Assembly: GCF_003443675.1 (NCBI RefSeq)
Contig: NZ_CP031963.1
Span: 3,371,501-3,435,500 of the forward strand
Source: Aquimarina sp. BL5
GTDB taxonomy: Bacteria > Bacteroidota > Bacteroidia > Flavobacteriales > Flavobacteriaceae
DNA length: 64,000 nt
Reading direction: 5' to 3'
Notes under the pieces: generated by a model
Databases searched by the model: none
What the model was told of the DNA's origin: nothing
Seen by the model: the letters and a program-made list of their open reading frames with translations, nothing else
Part shown: one piece after another, positions 47,118 to 56,980 of the stretch
Layout: every line of letters begins with the position of its first letter
Numbering within the stretch: position 1 is the stretch's first letter
Translations under genes and position numbers: made by a program

Positions 47118-47220
47118 TAAAATGAATTAAGTTTTTAAGTCCGTAAATTTATTAAATATATTCCTTGTTTTAATTTTCTTTGGACATAATTAAACAATAC
47201 ATTTAATTGATGTAAATCAA

Positions 47221-47236
47221 GGTATAAATTTGTACC
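47221..47236. promoter_or_regulatory. Imperfect palindrome upstream of the methyltransferase gene
   Basis: GGTATAAATTTGTACC is symmetrical except for one base pair, and the symmetry resumes outward in AATC and GATT. It lies about 104 bases upstream of the methyltransferase start. It may be an operator; no promoter box was found with confidence. Confidence 0.25.
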
Positions 47237-47321
47237 AAGATTAAGCTGATACTTCTATAGATTGTATTTTCAAAATGTTCTTTATCAAGACCTATTGGGT
47301 TCTAAGAATACTGATAAGATA

Positions 47322-48617
47322 TCATTTAAAATAACCTCTAATTTCTTTTATCCTGAAATTAGGGATCAAAGATTTTACATATTCTTGCAAAGAAGTATTT
47401 GTGAGTTTATATACCAGAAAATACCAGCTTGGTATAAATAAGACTATCATGGACAATGTAATTAATATTGTTACTGTCTCTAATGAAAACTGAACACCTA
47501 TAAAGATTATCAAAGGCATAATTAAGAAGTTTGCCAAATTCCAATAAAAACCTATATCTGTTCTTCCCGTTGCTATCAGAAGGCTTCCAACAGGATTACC
47601 AAATGCACGGAAAATCATATAAACAGAAAGCACCCGAACCAAATAAATGATATTCTCGTAATCTTCTCCATATAAAATAGCTACTGCGATAGGTGCAAAA
47701 ATTAATAAACAGGCATAAATAGGAACATTAATAGTTGATACTATATTTAAAAGTTTTAGATAACTCGTTTTTAGGACTTTTACATCGTTTTGCATTTTTG
47801 CTAGAATTGGACTAGCTACTTTGGTGAAAATAGGATTAAGTACTTGTGCCGGTCTATAAACCAATTGTTTTGCCAAACTATATCCTCCAAGTAATTCAGA
47901 ACCAAAAAACTTCCCTATTATCAAAATATCTAAATCTCGGTTAAAATAATTTATAATTTGTCCTCCTACTTCGAATAAACCTATTTTTAAAAATGGTTTG
48001 GTTTCTAAAAAAACAAAGTGTAATAATAATCCATAATTTCTTAATCCAATAATTAAAAACAGCATATTAATTAAAAAATATTGAAATAACGAAGATAAAA
48101 TAAGCGCATAGATTCCATAATTATGCCAAGCCAAAATCACAGCAATAATTAGGGATAAAACTGCAGAAACAATTTCAATCAATGCAATACTTTTAAACCG
48201 AAATTCTTTTTCAAGAATTGTTTTAAATTGTTTTCCAAGGCTAGATAATATAAGACTAATCCCCATTAATCTTACCAAACCTACTAATTCTGGGTTGTTA
48301 TAAAAACTTCCGATAAAAGGACTTATTAAATAAATAGTAATGAAAAGAAACATACTAAAAACAATATTTATCCAATACAGACTTGAGTATTCTTTTTTCT
48401 TTATGTCTTGTTTATAAAGTATTGCAGAAGACAATCCCATATCCATAAACAAGTTCAAAAATCCCATTACGAACATTATTAAAGCCATCAATCCAAAATC
48501 TTCTTTTTCCAAAAAACGCGCAAGAATAGATATTTTAAGTAATGAACATAGTGCAAGTGTTAGAGAATTTAACGTTGTCCACTTTACACCAGAAACTGCT
48601 TGTTCTTTTAAGTTCAT
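47322..48617 (-). CDS. Wzx-type polysaccharide flippase
   Basis: This 431-residue protein with about twelve transmembrane segments belongs to the MOP flippase superfamily, with the N-terminal AVSGVKWTTLNSLTLALCS and the EKEDFGLMALI segment of the Wzx/PST branch. It would flip the undecaprenyl-linked repeat unit from the cytoplasmic to the periplasmic face. It overlaps the upstream glycosyltransferase gene by 4 bases. A second flippase is at 59449. Confidence 0.9.
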   Translation of the reverse strand: MNLKEQAVSGVKWTTLNSLTLALCSLLKISILARFLEKEDFGLMALIMFVMGFLNLFMDMGLSSAILYKQDIKKKEYSSLYWINIVFSMFLFITIYLISPFIGSFYNNPELVGLVRLMGISLILSSLGKQFKTILEKEFRFKSIALIEIVSAVLSLIIAVILAWHNYGIYALILSSLFQYFLINMLFLIIGLRNYGLLLHFVFLETKPFLKIGLFEVGGQIINYFNRDLDILIIGKFFGSELLGGYSLAKQLVYRPAQVLNPIFTKVASPILAKMQNDVKVLKTSYLKLLNIVSTINVPIYACLLIFAPIAVAILYGEDYENIIYLVRVLSVYMIFRAFGNPVGSLLIATGRTDIGFYWNLANFLIMPLIIFIGVQFSLETVTILITLSMIVLFIPSWYFLVYKLTNTSLQEYVKSLIPNFRIKEIRGYFK

Positions 48618-49783
48618 GTAAGAATAGTATTAATCTGCTCTTTTAATTCTTTTTGTAGCGTCTCAATTCCAATTTCATTCGATAAAATCATCCGATTAGT
48701 AGATACCTCATCTGGTGTCAATTTATTGAATACTGTTTTATTCTCTGGAATTAAATCCTTAGGAATAGAAAAAACATGAATTCCGATGCGCTTAAGATAA
48801 TTATAAAATGAATTTTGCTCATCCAAAAAAACTTTTGCTCCCATCCATAGCATTGCTAGAATATTACCTACTGCTTGTTGTCGGTAATGGTTCATGATAA
48901 CAAAACCACATTTTCGAACTAATTTATTGTAATCTTCTAAAGGCATAAAATCTAGTAATGCTTCAAAATTATCTTTGAATTGAGCTTTTCCTAAATTCGC
49001 AATTTTTTTTCCATACTCCTTATTCCCATAATTAAGAGGAGCAATTATCTTATGATCAGTAATATCTAATTTTGATAAGTATTCAAATGATTCTATATGG
49101 TTATTTGTTATTGACGCCGAGTTGCCTAACAAAATATGCTCTCCTTTTACAAGAATATCTTTATTTTCTTTAAAAATAAATTCCAGAGGATAATAGGTCA
49201 TCTTTATATGATTTGTATTTTTATGAATGACATTACTCTTTTTTAAAAAATCAAAATCTTCTTTATGTAAAATCCCAATATTATCTACTTTCTTAGCTGC
49301 TTTTAAAATTAAATTTTCTGGAAGTATACTATTCTTAAAAATGGAATAATAAATTGGCCTAAAATTATTTTTAATTCGATCCTTAAAAGAAACTTTTAAG
49401 AATTTTTTTTGTGATTCTTTACCTATAACTAAATCTTTAAAAGCCTTAGGATTATCATAGATCTCTCCTCCCCAAAAAAGCCAAAGAAATTTAATCGAAT
49501 TTCCAAGGTTTACTATAACTTTACTTTGAAAAAAATTGAGACCGTGCATTACTACCAGATCATATTTTTTAACTTTTAATATAAAGTTTGAGAAATTAAG
49601 TTGCCACAACTTAACAATTTCAACATTTTCGGAAGGTTCTACATAGTTCGATTCCTTTGCTCTATCACCCAAAAATATAATAAAACTATTTTGACCAGGA
49701 AATACTTTTTCAAATTGCCAATTTGCACTTTTTATAAATTTTTCATCTGGTGCAATATGAAGGATTTTATATTCTGTTTTCAT
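48614..49783 (-). CDS. WecF/RffT-like Fuc4NAc transferase
   Basis: This 389-residue protein matches the TDP-Fuc4NAc:lipid II Fuc4NAc transferase family (GT56): LHIAPDEKFIKSANWQFE at the N-terminus, LWLFWGGEIYDNP, LGNSASITNNHIES and NHYRQQAVGNILAMLWMGAKVF. In enteric bacteria this enzyme adds the third sugar of enterobacterial common antigen. It overlaps by 17 bases the gene for the aminotransferase that makes dTDP-Fuc4N, which supports the substrate. Confidence 0.85.
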   Translation of the reverse strand: MKTEYKILHIAPDEKFIKSANWQFEKVFPGQNSFIIFLGDRAKESNYVEPSENVEIVKLWQLNFSNFILKVKKYDLVVMHGLNFFQSKVIVNLGNSIKFLWLFWGGEIYDNPKAFKDLVIGKESQKKFLKVSFKDRIKNNFRPIYYSIFKNSILPENLILKAAKKVDNIGILHKEDFDFLKKSNVIHKNTNHIKMTYYPLEFIFKENKDILVKGEHILLGNSASITNNHIESFEYLSKLDITDHKIIAPLNYGNKEYGKKIANLGKAQFKDNFEALLDFMPLEDYNKLVRKCGFVIMNHYRQQAVGNILAMLWMGAKVFLDEQNSFYNYLKRIGIHVFSIPKDLIPENKTVFNKLTPDEVSTNRMILSNEIGIETLQKELKEQINTILT

Positions 49784-50900
49784 AAAACGTAACTACCTCA
49801 TTTATAATTGTTTTTATCTCCGAACTTTTTAATTCATAAAACATTGGTAATCGTACTAGACAATCTGTATAATGATCGGACCTTGGTAGTTCATAACTTT
49901 CTGTATTATTTTTCAAATAATATGGACTTTTATGAAGACTTAAATAATGAAAAACACTATGTATCCCTTTATTTTTTAAATATTTTATCAGTGAATTTCT
50001 TTCCTCTTCGGAACGCGCAACTACATAAAACATGTGCGCATTATTTGTTGCAAAAAAAGGAATAATAGGTAATCTTATTTTGTCTTTTAAAATAGATAAA
50101 CCTTCATAATACTGTTTCCAGTTTTCTATTCTTTTTTCTTGAATAGCATTTAAGTTTTCTAACTGAGCAAACAGGAAAGCAGCAATAGTTTCTGATGGTA
50201 AAAAAGAAGACCCTGTATCTACCCATCCATATTTATCAACTTCTCCTTTAAAAAACGCAGATCTATTCGTTCCTTTTTCCCAAATAATCTCTGCTCGATC
50301 AATAAATTTTTCATTGTTAATAGCCAACATCCCACCTTCTCCAGAAATAACATTTTTGGTTTCATGAAAAGAAAAAGTGCCCAAATCACCTATACTGCCA
50401 AGAGGTTTTCCTTTGTAAAAAGAATCTATTGCTTGAGCTGCGTCTTCAACAACATAAATATTGTTCTTTTTTGCAACATCTAATATAATATCCATATCAC
50501 AGGCTATTCCAGCATAATGAACTACAACGATTGCTTTAGTTCTTGTAGTAATAAGACTTTCAATTGTGTTTTCATCAATGCCTGGATGATCTTTTCTACT
50601 ATCTGCAAATATTATTTTGGCTCCCTGTCGCGCAAAAGCAAGCGCAGAGGAGACAAATGTATAGGATGGCACAATTACTTCGTCTCCTTGCTCGATATTA
50701 AGCAGAATTGCCGCCATCTCTAACGCATCTGTACAGGAGGTAGTTAGTAATGTTTTCTTAAATCCGTAGCGATTTTCAAAAAAAAATTGACATTTTTTTG
50801 TAAAAACCCCATTACCAGAGATTTTACCTAAACTGATAGCATCCTCTATATATTTAGTTTCTTTTCCTGTAAGAAAAGGTCTATTAAATGGTATTTTCAT
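49767..50900 (-). CDS. wecE: dTDP-4-amino-4,6-dideoxygalactose transaminase
   Basis: This 377-residue PLP-dependent aminotransferase of the DegT/DnrJ/EryC1 family is close in sequence to WecE/RffA: IPFNRPFLTGKE, SYTFVSSALAFARQGAK, FSFHETKN with the PLP lysine Lys182, and VDTGSSFLPSE. It converts dTDP-4-keto-6-deoxyglucose to dTDP-Fuc4N. No RffC acetyltransferase is visible. A broken sugar formyltransferase tail lies immediately before it. Confidence 0.92.
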   Translation of the reverse strand: MKIPFNRPFLTGKETKYIEDAISLGKISGNGVFTKKCQFFFENRYGFKKTLLTTSCTDALEMAAILLNIEQGDEVIVPSYTFVSSALAFARQGAKIIFADSRKDHPGIDENTIESLITTRTKAIVVVHYAGIACDMDIILDVAKKNNIYVVEDAAQAIDSFYKGKPLGSIGDLGTFSFHETKNVISGEGGMLAINNEKFIDRAEIIWEKGTNRSAFFKGEVDKYGWVDTGSSFLPSETIAAFLFAQLENLNAIQEKRIENWKQYYEGLSILKDKIRLPIIPFFATNNAHMFYVVARSEEERNSLIKYLKNKGIHSVFHYLSLHKSPYYLKNNTESYELPRSDHYTDCLVRLPMFYELKSSEIKTIINEVVTFYENRI

Positions 50901-50912
50901 ACGAACCTCACT

Positions 50913-51063
50913 CTAAATTTTTAATGGAAAAACATCCTCCTTAGAATTGTCATAATAAGCCTTATTTATTTGTATTAGTCCTACACCACAAACAAATACA
51001 GGATTATTATTTTTATAAAAAATTAATTTTCCGGGAGTTCGGTTTTCGATTTCCACATCTTGA
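50913..51063 (-). pseudogene. 3' remnant of a sugar N-formyltransferase-like gene
   Basis: About 48 codons ending in a stop at 50913 read in a single frame as the C-terminal part of a methionyl-tRNA formyltransferase-like sugar enzyme: ENRTPGKLIFYKNNNPVF, VCGVGLIQI and EDVFPLKI. No start codon or catalytic domain is left. It abuts the neuB remnant in another frame and stands 12 bases before wecE. Sugar formyltransferases act on dTDP-4-amino sugars, so this may once have modified the WecE product. Confidence 0.65.
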
Positions 51064-51111
51064 ATGATTGCAACCTATCTCTGCAATTACTTTTGGTTTT
51101 TTATACTCCAT
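51064..51111 (-). pseudogene. neuB: 5' remnant of a neuB (nonulosonate synthase) gene
   Basis: The ATG at 51111 begins MEYKKPKVIAEIGCNH, the hallmark N-terminus of sialic acid and related nonulosonate synthases. The homology stops after His16. The frame runs on without family resemblance for about 16 codons to a TAA. The rest of the gene is gone and the sequence continues as the formyltransferase tail in a different frame, so this is a deletion junction. Confidence 0.7.
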
Positions 51112-51360
51112 ATTTATAATATTTAACCTGTTTATTCCAATAGGTCAATAATTATTTGTCATTCTCTATGCTTAAAACAATATAGAAAATAGCTGTTAAA
51201 TAAAGACAGCAAAAATACTTAAAATATCTTAAGATCTCTTTTGAATGAATATTTACTAAAGTAGCTTATGTTCAAGAATTGAGCTAATAGATTGGTTATT
51301 TTTATAGTTATGAGAAAAAATGATTATTAGATTTACTTTTGAAGAGAATCAAAAAAGAAA
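51112..51360. other. Intergenic, no gene recognised
   Basis: This AT-rich gap lies between the neuB remnant and the third sugar-transferase gene. With the remnants it makes a 460-base stretch (50901-51360) without an intact gene. I see no convincing promoter box or hairpin terminator in it. Confidence 0.5.
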
Positions 51361-52707
51361 TTAATATGCCTTTTCTTCACCTTTTATAGCATTCAGTATT
51401 GTTAAAAATATGATTTTAATATCTAAAAGAAGAGACCAATTTTCTATGTAAAAAATATCATATTTTACTCGATTTACTATGTCTTTATCCGTTTCAATTT
51501 CTCCTCTAAAGCCACTAACTTGAGCTAGTCCAGATATCCCAGGTTTTACAAAATGACGCACCATGAATTTATCTACCTTACGTGCAAAATCCTCGTTATG
51601 CTTTACCATATGTGGCCTGGGGCCTACAACAGACATATCGCCTTTTAGCACATTTATAAATTGTGGTAATTCATCTATACTAGTTTTCCTTATAAATTTC
51701 CCAATCTTAGTGACTCTATCATCCCCTTTTATCGTTTGATTGCCAGTAGTATTAGGAATCATTGACCTATATTTATAGCAATAAAACTCTCCATAATCTA
51801 TACCATTTCTTCTTTGCATAAAGAACACTGGACCTTTAGATTCTAATTGCATTAAAAAGAACAATAATGGTGTTAGCCATGAAAGTATAAAAACCATAAC
51901 TGCTAATGCTAATACAATATCGAAACTTCTCTTAACAAATTTATTTATTGGATCATCCAATGGTATCTCTCTAAAAGATAGCACTGGAACATACCCATAA
52001 TAATTAAAAACTAACTTTTTTGTAAAAATATCCTTATTGTCGGGAATAAACTTGAGCACTTTTAGATTATTATCAGTAAAATTTACAACATCCCGAAGTT
52101 GTTTGTTCGATAATTCTGCAATTGAACAATAAATTTCATCTATTTCATTTTCTACTATATAATCAAAACATTTTTGAATTTCAAAATTATCATTTCGAAC
52201 ACAAAACTTTTTTTGAAACTTATATCCAAACTCTTGTCTATTCTCAAATATCTTAATTAAATGATTTGTTTTTTTATTATCTCCTATGACTACTACACTT
52301 CTAAAATTACCGCCGAAGTTCTTTCTATATTTATTTAATAGAAATAGAAGCAAATATTTGAAAAAAGTTATGACAAGAAAAGAAAAAGAGAAGTATTTCG
52401 CTAATCCTAACCTACTAATATCTGGCTGCTTAAAAAAACCAATAAAAGCATATATCACTAATGCAAAAAGCAGAAACTGTCGAATAACAGATGTTAAAGT
52501 CTGAGTTACTTTCTCAAATCGTTTTGTATCATAAAACCTAGTAACAAATGACACTAGTATCCAACTTAATGAAATGTAAATAGGAAATAATAATGTTGGA
52601 TTGGATTTAATATTCAGCAAAAAAATAAGAATATTCAGTATACTTAAATCCACCAATAAAAATATTGGTTTAATAAAAATTGAATAGCCTCTTTTTTTTG
52701 ATGTCAT
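51361..52707 (-). CDS. Polyprenyl-phosphate sugar-1-phosphate transferase (paralogue 3 of 3)
   Basis: This 448-residue protein is the third copy of the WcaJ/CpsE-type family: N-terminal membrane segments, central domain, then KYRSMIPN, RKTSIDELPQFINVLKGDMSVVG and KPGISGLAQVSGFRGE, ending KGEEKAY. The frame is open to 52839, but that stretch overlaps the upstream gene. The start at 52707 (MTSKKRGYSIF) aligns with the other paralogues. It is the last gene of the long run that enters from the right edge. Confidence 0.92.
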   Translation of the reverse strand: MTSKKRGYSIFIKPIFLLVDLSILNILIFLLNIKSNPTLLFPIYISLSWILVSFVTRFYDTKRFEKVTQTLTSVIRQFLLFALVIYAFIGFFKQPDISRLGLAKYFSFSFLVITFFKYLLLFLLNKYRKNFGGNFRSVVVIGDNKKTNHLIKIFENRQEFGYKFQKKFCVRNDNFEIQKCFDYIVENEIDEIYCSIAELSNKQLRDVVNFTDNNLKVLKFIPDNKDIFTKKLVFNYYGYVPVLSFREIPLDDPINKFVKRSFDIVLALAVMVFILSWLTPLLFFLMQLESKGPVFFMQRRNGIDYGEFYCYKYRSMIPNTTGNQTIKGDDRVTKIGKFIRKTSIDELPQFINVLKGDMSVVGPRPHMVKHNEDFARKVDKFMVRHFVKPGISGLAQVSGFRGEIETDKDIVNRVKYDIFYIENWSLLLDIKIIFLTILNAIKGEEKAY

Positions 52708-52747
52708 TAGTCTAATTAGAAGTGTGAAATATCTTTGATTATTTGGA

Positions 52748-53494
52748 TTACTTTGTAAATTTTTCCTTAAACACCAAAAATATGAATTTTGAATTTCCAA
52801 CAAGATATCTTTTCCACATTCTTTTTGGTTCCTGAACAAACCTATAAAACCACTCTAATCCAATATTTTGCATCCAAACAGGTGCTCTTTTTACTAATCC
52901 TGCTACTACATCAAAACTTCCTCCAACTCCCATTGTAAAATTCACCTTTGATAAAACATCTTTATTGTGATACAAAAAATTCTCTTTTGTGGGTGAGCTA
53001 ATAGCCACAAATAATATATTAGCCTTACTATCAGCTATTTCTTGAGCTATAGAAGTTTCTTCGTTTTTGTCAAAATATCCATTCCTATATCCCGCGATAA
53101 TATCTGATGAATACTTTTGAGTATAAATTTCCACTACTCTCTTAACTACTTCTTCTTTCGCTCCGAAGAAAAAAACCTTATGGTTATTCTTATACGCTTC
53201 TAAAACTAAGTTTTCCATTAAATCGATTCCAGCAACCCTCTCTTTAATTGGTTTTCCTAAAAACTTAGCTGCCCATACTACGGCCTGTCCATCTGCATTG
53301 ATAATATCTGCTTCATTTACACTTTTACGAAGCTCTAAATCTTTTTGAAGCGCCACAATTTTTCCGGCATTTACAACAGTATGATGTAATTGTTTTTTGT
53401 TTTTTATTGTTGTTTTTATAATTTGCAAAGTATCCTTCATAGATAAATTATCTACAAAAGTATTTAGCAAATTAAACCTAAAGAGTTTGTTCAT
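52748..53494 (-). CDS. WecG/TagA/CpsF-family glycosyltransferase
   Basis: This 248-residue GT26 enzyme has the signature NADGQAVVWAAKFLGKPIKE, the VFFFGAKEEV segment, SSPTKENFLY at the usual PKQE region, and the C-terminal GLEWFYRFVQEPKRMWKRY. Relatives transfer ManNAcA (WecG) or ManNAc (TagA) to undecaprenyl-PP-GlcNAc. With wecB and wecC upstream in the same transcript, a ManNAcA transferase is the best guess. Confidence 0.88.
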   Translation of the reverse strand: MNKLFRFNLLNTFVDNLSMKDTLQIIKTTIKNKKQLHHTVVNAGKIVALQKDLELRKSVNEADIINADGQAVVWAAKFLGKPIKERVAGIDLMENLVLEAYKNNHKVFFFGAKEEVVKRVVEIYTQKYSSDIIAGYRNGYFDKNEETSIAQEIADSKANILFVAISSPTKENFLYHNKDVLSKVNFTMGVGGSFDVVAGLVKRAPVWMQNIGLEWFYRFVQEPKRMWKRYLVGNSKFIFLVFKEKFTK

Positions 53495-53509
53495 AAATAT
53501 TTCTTTAAA

Positions 53510-54757
53510 TCAAATTTCATTAACCAGTCTGTTTGATTGTTTTCTAAAAACTAAATAGCTTATAAAAAATGCAAAGAACACTACACCAACCTGTCTGTTC
53601 AAAATTGATTCAGTAAACAGGGAAAAGACAAATATCAAAATTATAGAGAAACCTACGACGTCTGTAAATGTATAAAATAACAGCAAAAAAATAAGCATAA
53701 GAAAAAAAACACCTCCCAAAAAACCAAATCTTACCATTTCCTCTATATATTGATTATGAGAATTCATTCTTTTTTTGTAGATCATAGTTTTTTTATCTCT
53801 AAATATTTGCATCTCATCTACTGCATCTCCAGTACCAACTCCAAAAAATGGATTCTCTTTTATTACTTGGGCTCCTGATTCCCAATTTCTGTATCTTGTC
53901 AAATCTCCTTTATTATAAAGATGATTTACTCTATGCACTATATTACTCCTATTCGTTATTTCTAGTTTTTCTATAATTGTTTCAGAAATCCACTTACCAT
54001 TAATAACAATTAGAAGTAAAGCTAATATAGAAATAACCAGGAAACTCCTTAAGTATATTATCTTTAGATACTTCTTTAATGACAAAATAAAGAAAATCAT
54101 GGTAATCAGTAAAAAAACACCTACCGACATTTGACTAGAAACTAAAAATAAGTTCAGGACAAGTACGAATATCTTTAATAATTCTAGAACTGTAATCTTA
54201 TGATCAATCATTACAACCTTAAAGATTAAAACAATTGATATATTAATAATTACACCAAAATATGGAGGATGAATGCCGTAAAACATATATCCCTCATATA
54301 CAAATCTAATATAAATAGTGTAAAAGGCATCGATACCATATTCGTTTATATAAATATCATATAATGAATTAAAATTTGTAAAAAGGCAAGCTATAGTAAC
54401 TCCATTTGTAAAATATGTACCAATCTTTTCATAGTTTATTTTTTTATAGTTTATATAAAAAATTATAGGTATTATAAACAAGGGCGCTCTTTTCTTAATT
54501 AGAGACAACGCCTCACCCATATTCTCAGTATAAAACAATCCAATTATATGAAATAACAGAAAAACACAATAGCATATGCCTATATACGCCAACATTTTAT
54601 TTTCTGAAATCAAGCTTATAGCACTTTCTTTATAAACTTTAACTAAACTCAAAGCAAAGACCAATCCAATCAAAATAGAATTAACCGGAGGTGATATCAA
54701 TAGAGAAATCGGTATTAATGGCAAAAGTATATTTAAAGTTTTATCTAAAGAATTCAT
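53510..54757 (-). CDS. O-antigen ligase/polymerase family membrane protein
   Basis: This 415-residue protein with about eleven transmembrane segments carries the WaaL/Wzy loop signature: NPFFGVGTGDAVDEM followed by MNSHNQYIEEMVRFGFLGG. It resembles the ligase-like proteins at 31140 and 42349. It overlaps the upstream GT4 gene by 17 bases. It may be the ligase of the right-hand module. Confidence 0.85.
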   Translation of the reverse strand: MNSLDKTLNILLPLIPISLLISPPVNSILIGLVFALSLVKVYKESAISLISENKMLAYIGICYCVFLLFHIIGLFYTENMGEALSLIKKRAPLFIIPIIFYINYKKINYEKIGTYFTNGVTIACLFTNFNSLYDIYINEYGIDAFYTIYIRFVYEGYMFYGIHPPYFGVIINISIVLIFKVVMIDHKITVLELLKIFVLVLNLFLVSSQMSVGVFLLITMIFFILSLKKYLKIIYLRSFLVISILALLLIVINGKWISETIIEKLEITNRSNIVHRVNHLYNKGDLTRYRNWESGAQVIKENPFFGVGTGDAVDEMQIFRDKKTMIYKKRMNSHNQYIEEMVRFGFLGGVFFLMLIFLLLFYTFTDVVGFSIILIFVFSLFTESILNRQVGVVFFAFFISYLVFRKQSNRLVNEI

Positions 54758-55790
54758 AGAATTTTAAATATTGTTTTATCATGTTCTTATTGCTAAACTT
54801 TCTTGTAGCATTATCGATTCCTTTATTAGAAAGATCACAAATTAGTGCTCTGTGATTTAATGCATAGTCAATAGTCTGTTGGACAGAGTCATTTTTCTTT
54901 ATATCAAAAAAGCATTCATTCGGTAAAAAGTCCAGTACCTCTCTCAACGCTAAAATATCATTTGCAATTATTGGAACTCCCATTGAAGCTGCCTCTGCTC
55001 CAACCAAACAAAACCCTTCAAAATGAGAAGGGATCACTAATAAATCATACTCATTAATTCGTTCCCAAGGATCGCTTTTGAAACCCAAGAAATTTAAGGA
55101 GGTTTTATTATTACTATTTCTTTTTGCATATTCCTTATAATCATCGATTAAGTCTCCATTACCAATTATGTCAAGAGTAAATTTCTTGAATGGTTTAAGA
55201 TTCATTGATAATACTGCTTCTAATAATTCCCGTAGCCCTTTTTCTTTACTAATCCTTCCAACATATAATAGTTTTGGACTGGTGTAATTAAACTCTCGTC
55301 GATATTTGACATCTTTAATCTCAATACCATTATAAATTATAGTACTTTTAATATTATGTTTTTCTAAGTACTTTTTGACAGTAGAAGAAATACTAAAAGA
55401 ATACTGTGGTTTTAAGAATTTATAGATATAATTTTTGTCAAGATAAGCACTATGGAATGTATGAAGATGAACGTGCTTTTTATTTAAAAAAAACTTAAGA
55501 AGTATGTCGTTTCTATTATGAGTATGAACAATGATTTTGGAATATTCTCTTTTGAGTTGAAAAAGAAACTTTATAATCTTAATGAAATTAAATTCTGACC
55601 GATCAATGAACTCAACATTATCAATCACTTTGATCATATCACTATAATGGCCGGGTCTTGAAAGTAAAAAAATATCATTAAAGTTGTTATAAATACCATT
55701 AATGATATTGTAGACAATCTTTTGACATCCTCCGTAATCCATATGATTAACCACATGAATAATCGCTAATTCCTTTTTCCTGTTATTCAT
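54741..55790 (-). CDS. Glycosyltransferase family 4
   Basis: This 349-residue protein has the GT4 start AIIHVVNHMDYGGCQKIVYN, the linker LLYVGRISKEKGLRELLEAV and the donor-site motif PSHFEGFCLVGAEAASMG. It overlaps both neighbours by a few bases, so it is part of a tightly coupled unit. The sugar is not determined. Confidence 0.88.
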   Translation of the reverse strand: MNNRKKELAIIHVVNHMDYGGCQKIVYNIINGIYNNFNDIFLLSRPGHYSDMIKVIDNVEFIDRSEFNFIKIIKFLFQLKREYSKIIVHTHNRNDILLKFFLNKKHVHLHTFHSAYLDKNYIYKFLKPQYSFSISSTVKKYLEKHNIKSTIIYNGIEIKDVKYRREFNYTSPKLLYVGRISKEKGLRELLEAVLSMNLKPFKKFTLDIIGNGDLIDDYKEYAKRNSNNKTSLNFLGFKSDPWERINEYDLLVIPSHFEGFCLVGAEAASMGVPIIANDILALREVLDFLPNECFFDIKKNDSVQQTIDYALNHRALICDLSNKGIDNATRKFSNKNMIKQYLKFYEFFR

Positions 55791-56980
55791 TCTAGATTAA
55801 TAGTCTTTTCCTTGTTATTCTCCAATATCATTTGCCTAATAATAAAGTAATACACCATATACATAAAAAATTTAAAAATAGGGTATAATAAGAATGATGC
55901 CAAAAATAACAACAATGCTCCTTGTATATGAAATTCTTTTCTCCCATTTTTAAAATATAGTACTAACAGATCTAAGAAAAACAAAAGAGTTCCTATAATA
56001 CCCAATTCAAAAATAAACACGGGCAGTTCACTTCCATCTCTTGATTTTGGGTTTATATTATAAACTAATACACTTAATCTATTTTCTATTGCCTTCGTAC
56101 CCCATGAACCTAAACCTTCCCCAAAGAGTTTTGTTTCCAGCGGTTTGGAACTCATATATTTATAAACCCTCTTTAATGGTTCTGTTCTTGAATAATAGTT
56201 AAAAAGTTCTATTCCTTTTCTGCCTTTTTTAACTTCCGCTCTCTTACTAAGCATTGCATTAAAAACGACTAATCCAATTAATAATAAAAAGGTGGCAATT
56301 AAAACATTTTTCTTAAGATATCTATAGCCATATGTTCCTACTAAAATGATTAATGTTCCAAAGGTTCCGTTGAGTAATAATACTAGTAATGTAAAACAAA
56401 ATAAAATTGTTCTACTTTTTACAAACTTCGGTAAATTTCTACCTATAAGCAGAAAGGTATTAAACGTTATGGCTATAGCGTACCAATTAGGTTCTACAAA
56501 GAAACCTCTAAGTCTTAATGCTACCGAACTTGATTCTGAATAATGCTCAACTCCCAAAAAATTTAATTGATATCCAAAAATCAAATATAGCAGAAATTGC
56601 AAAAGACCTGTTATAATAAGTATCCATTGAAATCTTATAAATATTTTTAACTCAAAATAATCATAATGTTTTCTGATAAAGAAATAGATATTAAGCGCTA
56701 AAAAAAAATAAAAGAAAATAAACAAACTACTGGTCCCTACCTTTATTAGTCCTGCTACCAGGATATAAATAGTAAACAGAATTAACCAAGTATCAATACG
56801 AAGCAATGTAATTTTTCTTTGCCATCCTTTTAAAACAAAATGACCTAAATTCAAAATAAAAATCAAAAGTATTCCTAAATGAATTCTTATACCAATATCT
56901 AGTTTAAGTAAAGAATCAAACGCAAAACTCAAATAAATTAGTTGAACAATATAGCTATATGTTTTATCCGACAACAGCAT
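55787..56980 (-). CDS. Wzy-type polymerase-like membrane protein
   Basis: This 397-residue protein has about ten transmembrane segments and a periplasmic stretch with RLRGFFVEPNWYAIA and GEGLGSWGTKA, typical of O-antigen polymerase-like proteins. It overlaps the pyruvyltransferase gene by one base. By topology it is the best candidate for the repeat-unit polymerase of the right-hand module. Confidence 0.7.
   Translation of the reverse strand: MLLSDKTYSYIVQLIYLSFAFDSLLKLDIGIRIHLGILLIFILNLGHFVLKGWQRKITLLRIDTWLILFTIYILVAGLIKVGTSSLFIFFYFFLALNIYFFIRKHYDYFELKIFIRFQWILIITGLLQFLLYLIFGYQLNFLGVEHYSESSSVALRLRGFFVEPNWYAIAITFNTFLLIGRNLPKFVKSRTILFCFTLLVLLLNGTFGTLIILVGTYGYRYLKKNVLIATFLLLIGLVVFNAMLSKRAEVKKGRKGIELFNYYSRTEPLKRVYKYMSSKPLETKLFGEGLGSWGTKAIENRLSVLVYNINPKSRDGSELPVFIFELGIIGTLLFFLDLLVLYFKNGRKEFHIQGALLLFLASFLLYPIFKFFMYMVYYFIIRQMILENNKEKTINLE

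Noticed and set aside
52708..52839. Extended N-terminus of the third sugar transferase.
   Set aside because: It overlaps the preceding WecG-like gene, has no membrane or family features, and the paralogues start at the position equivalent to 52707.
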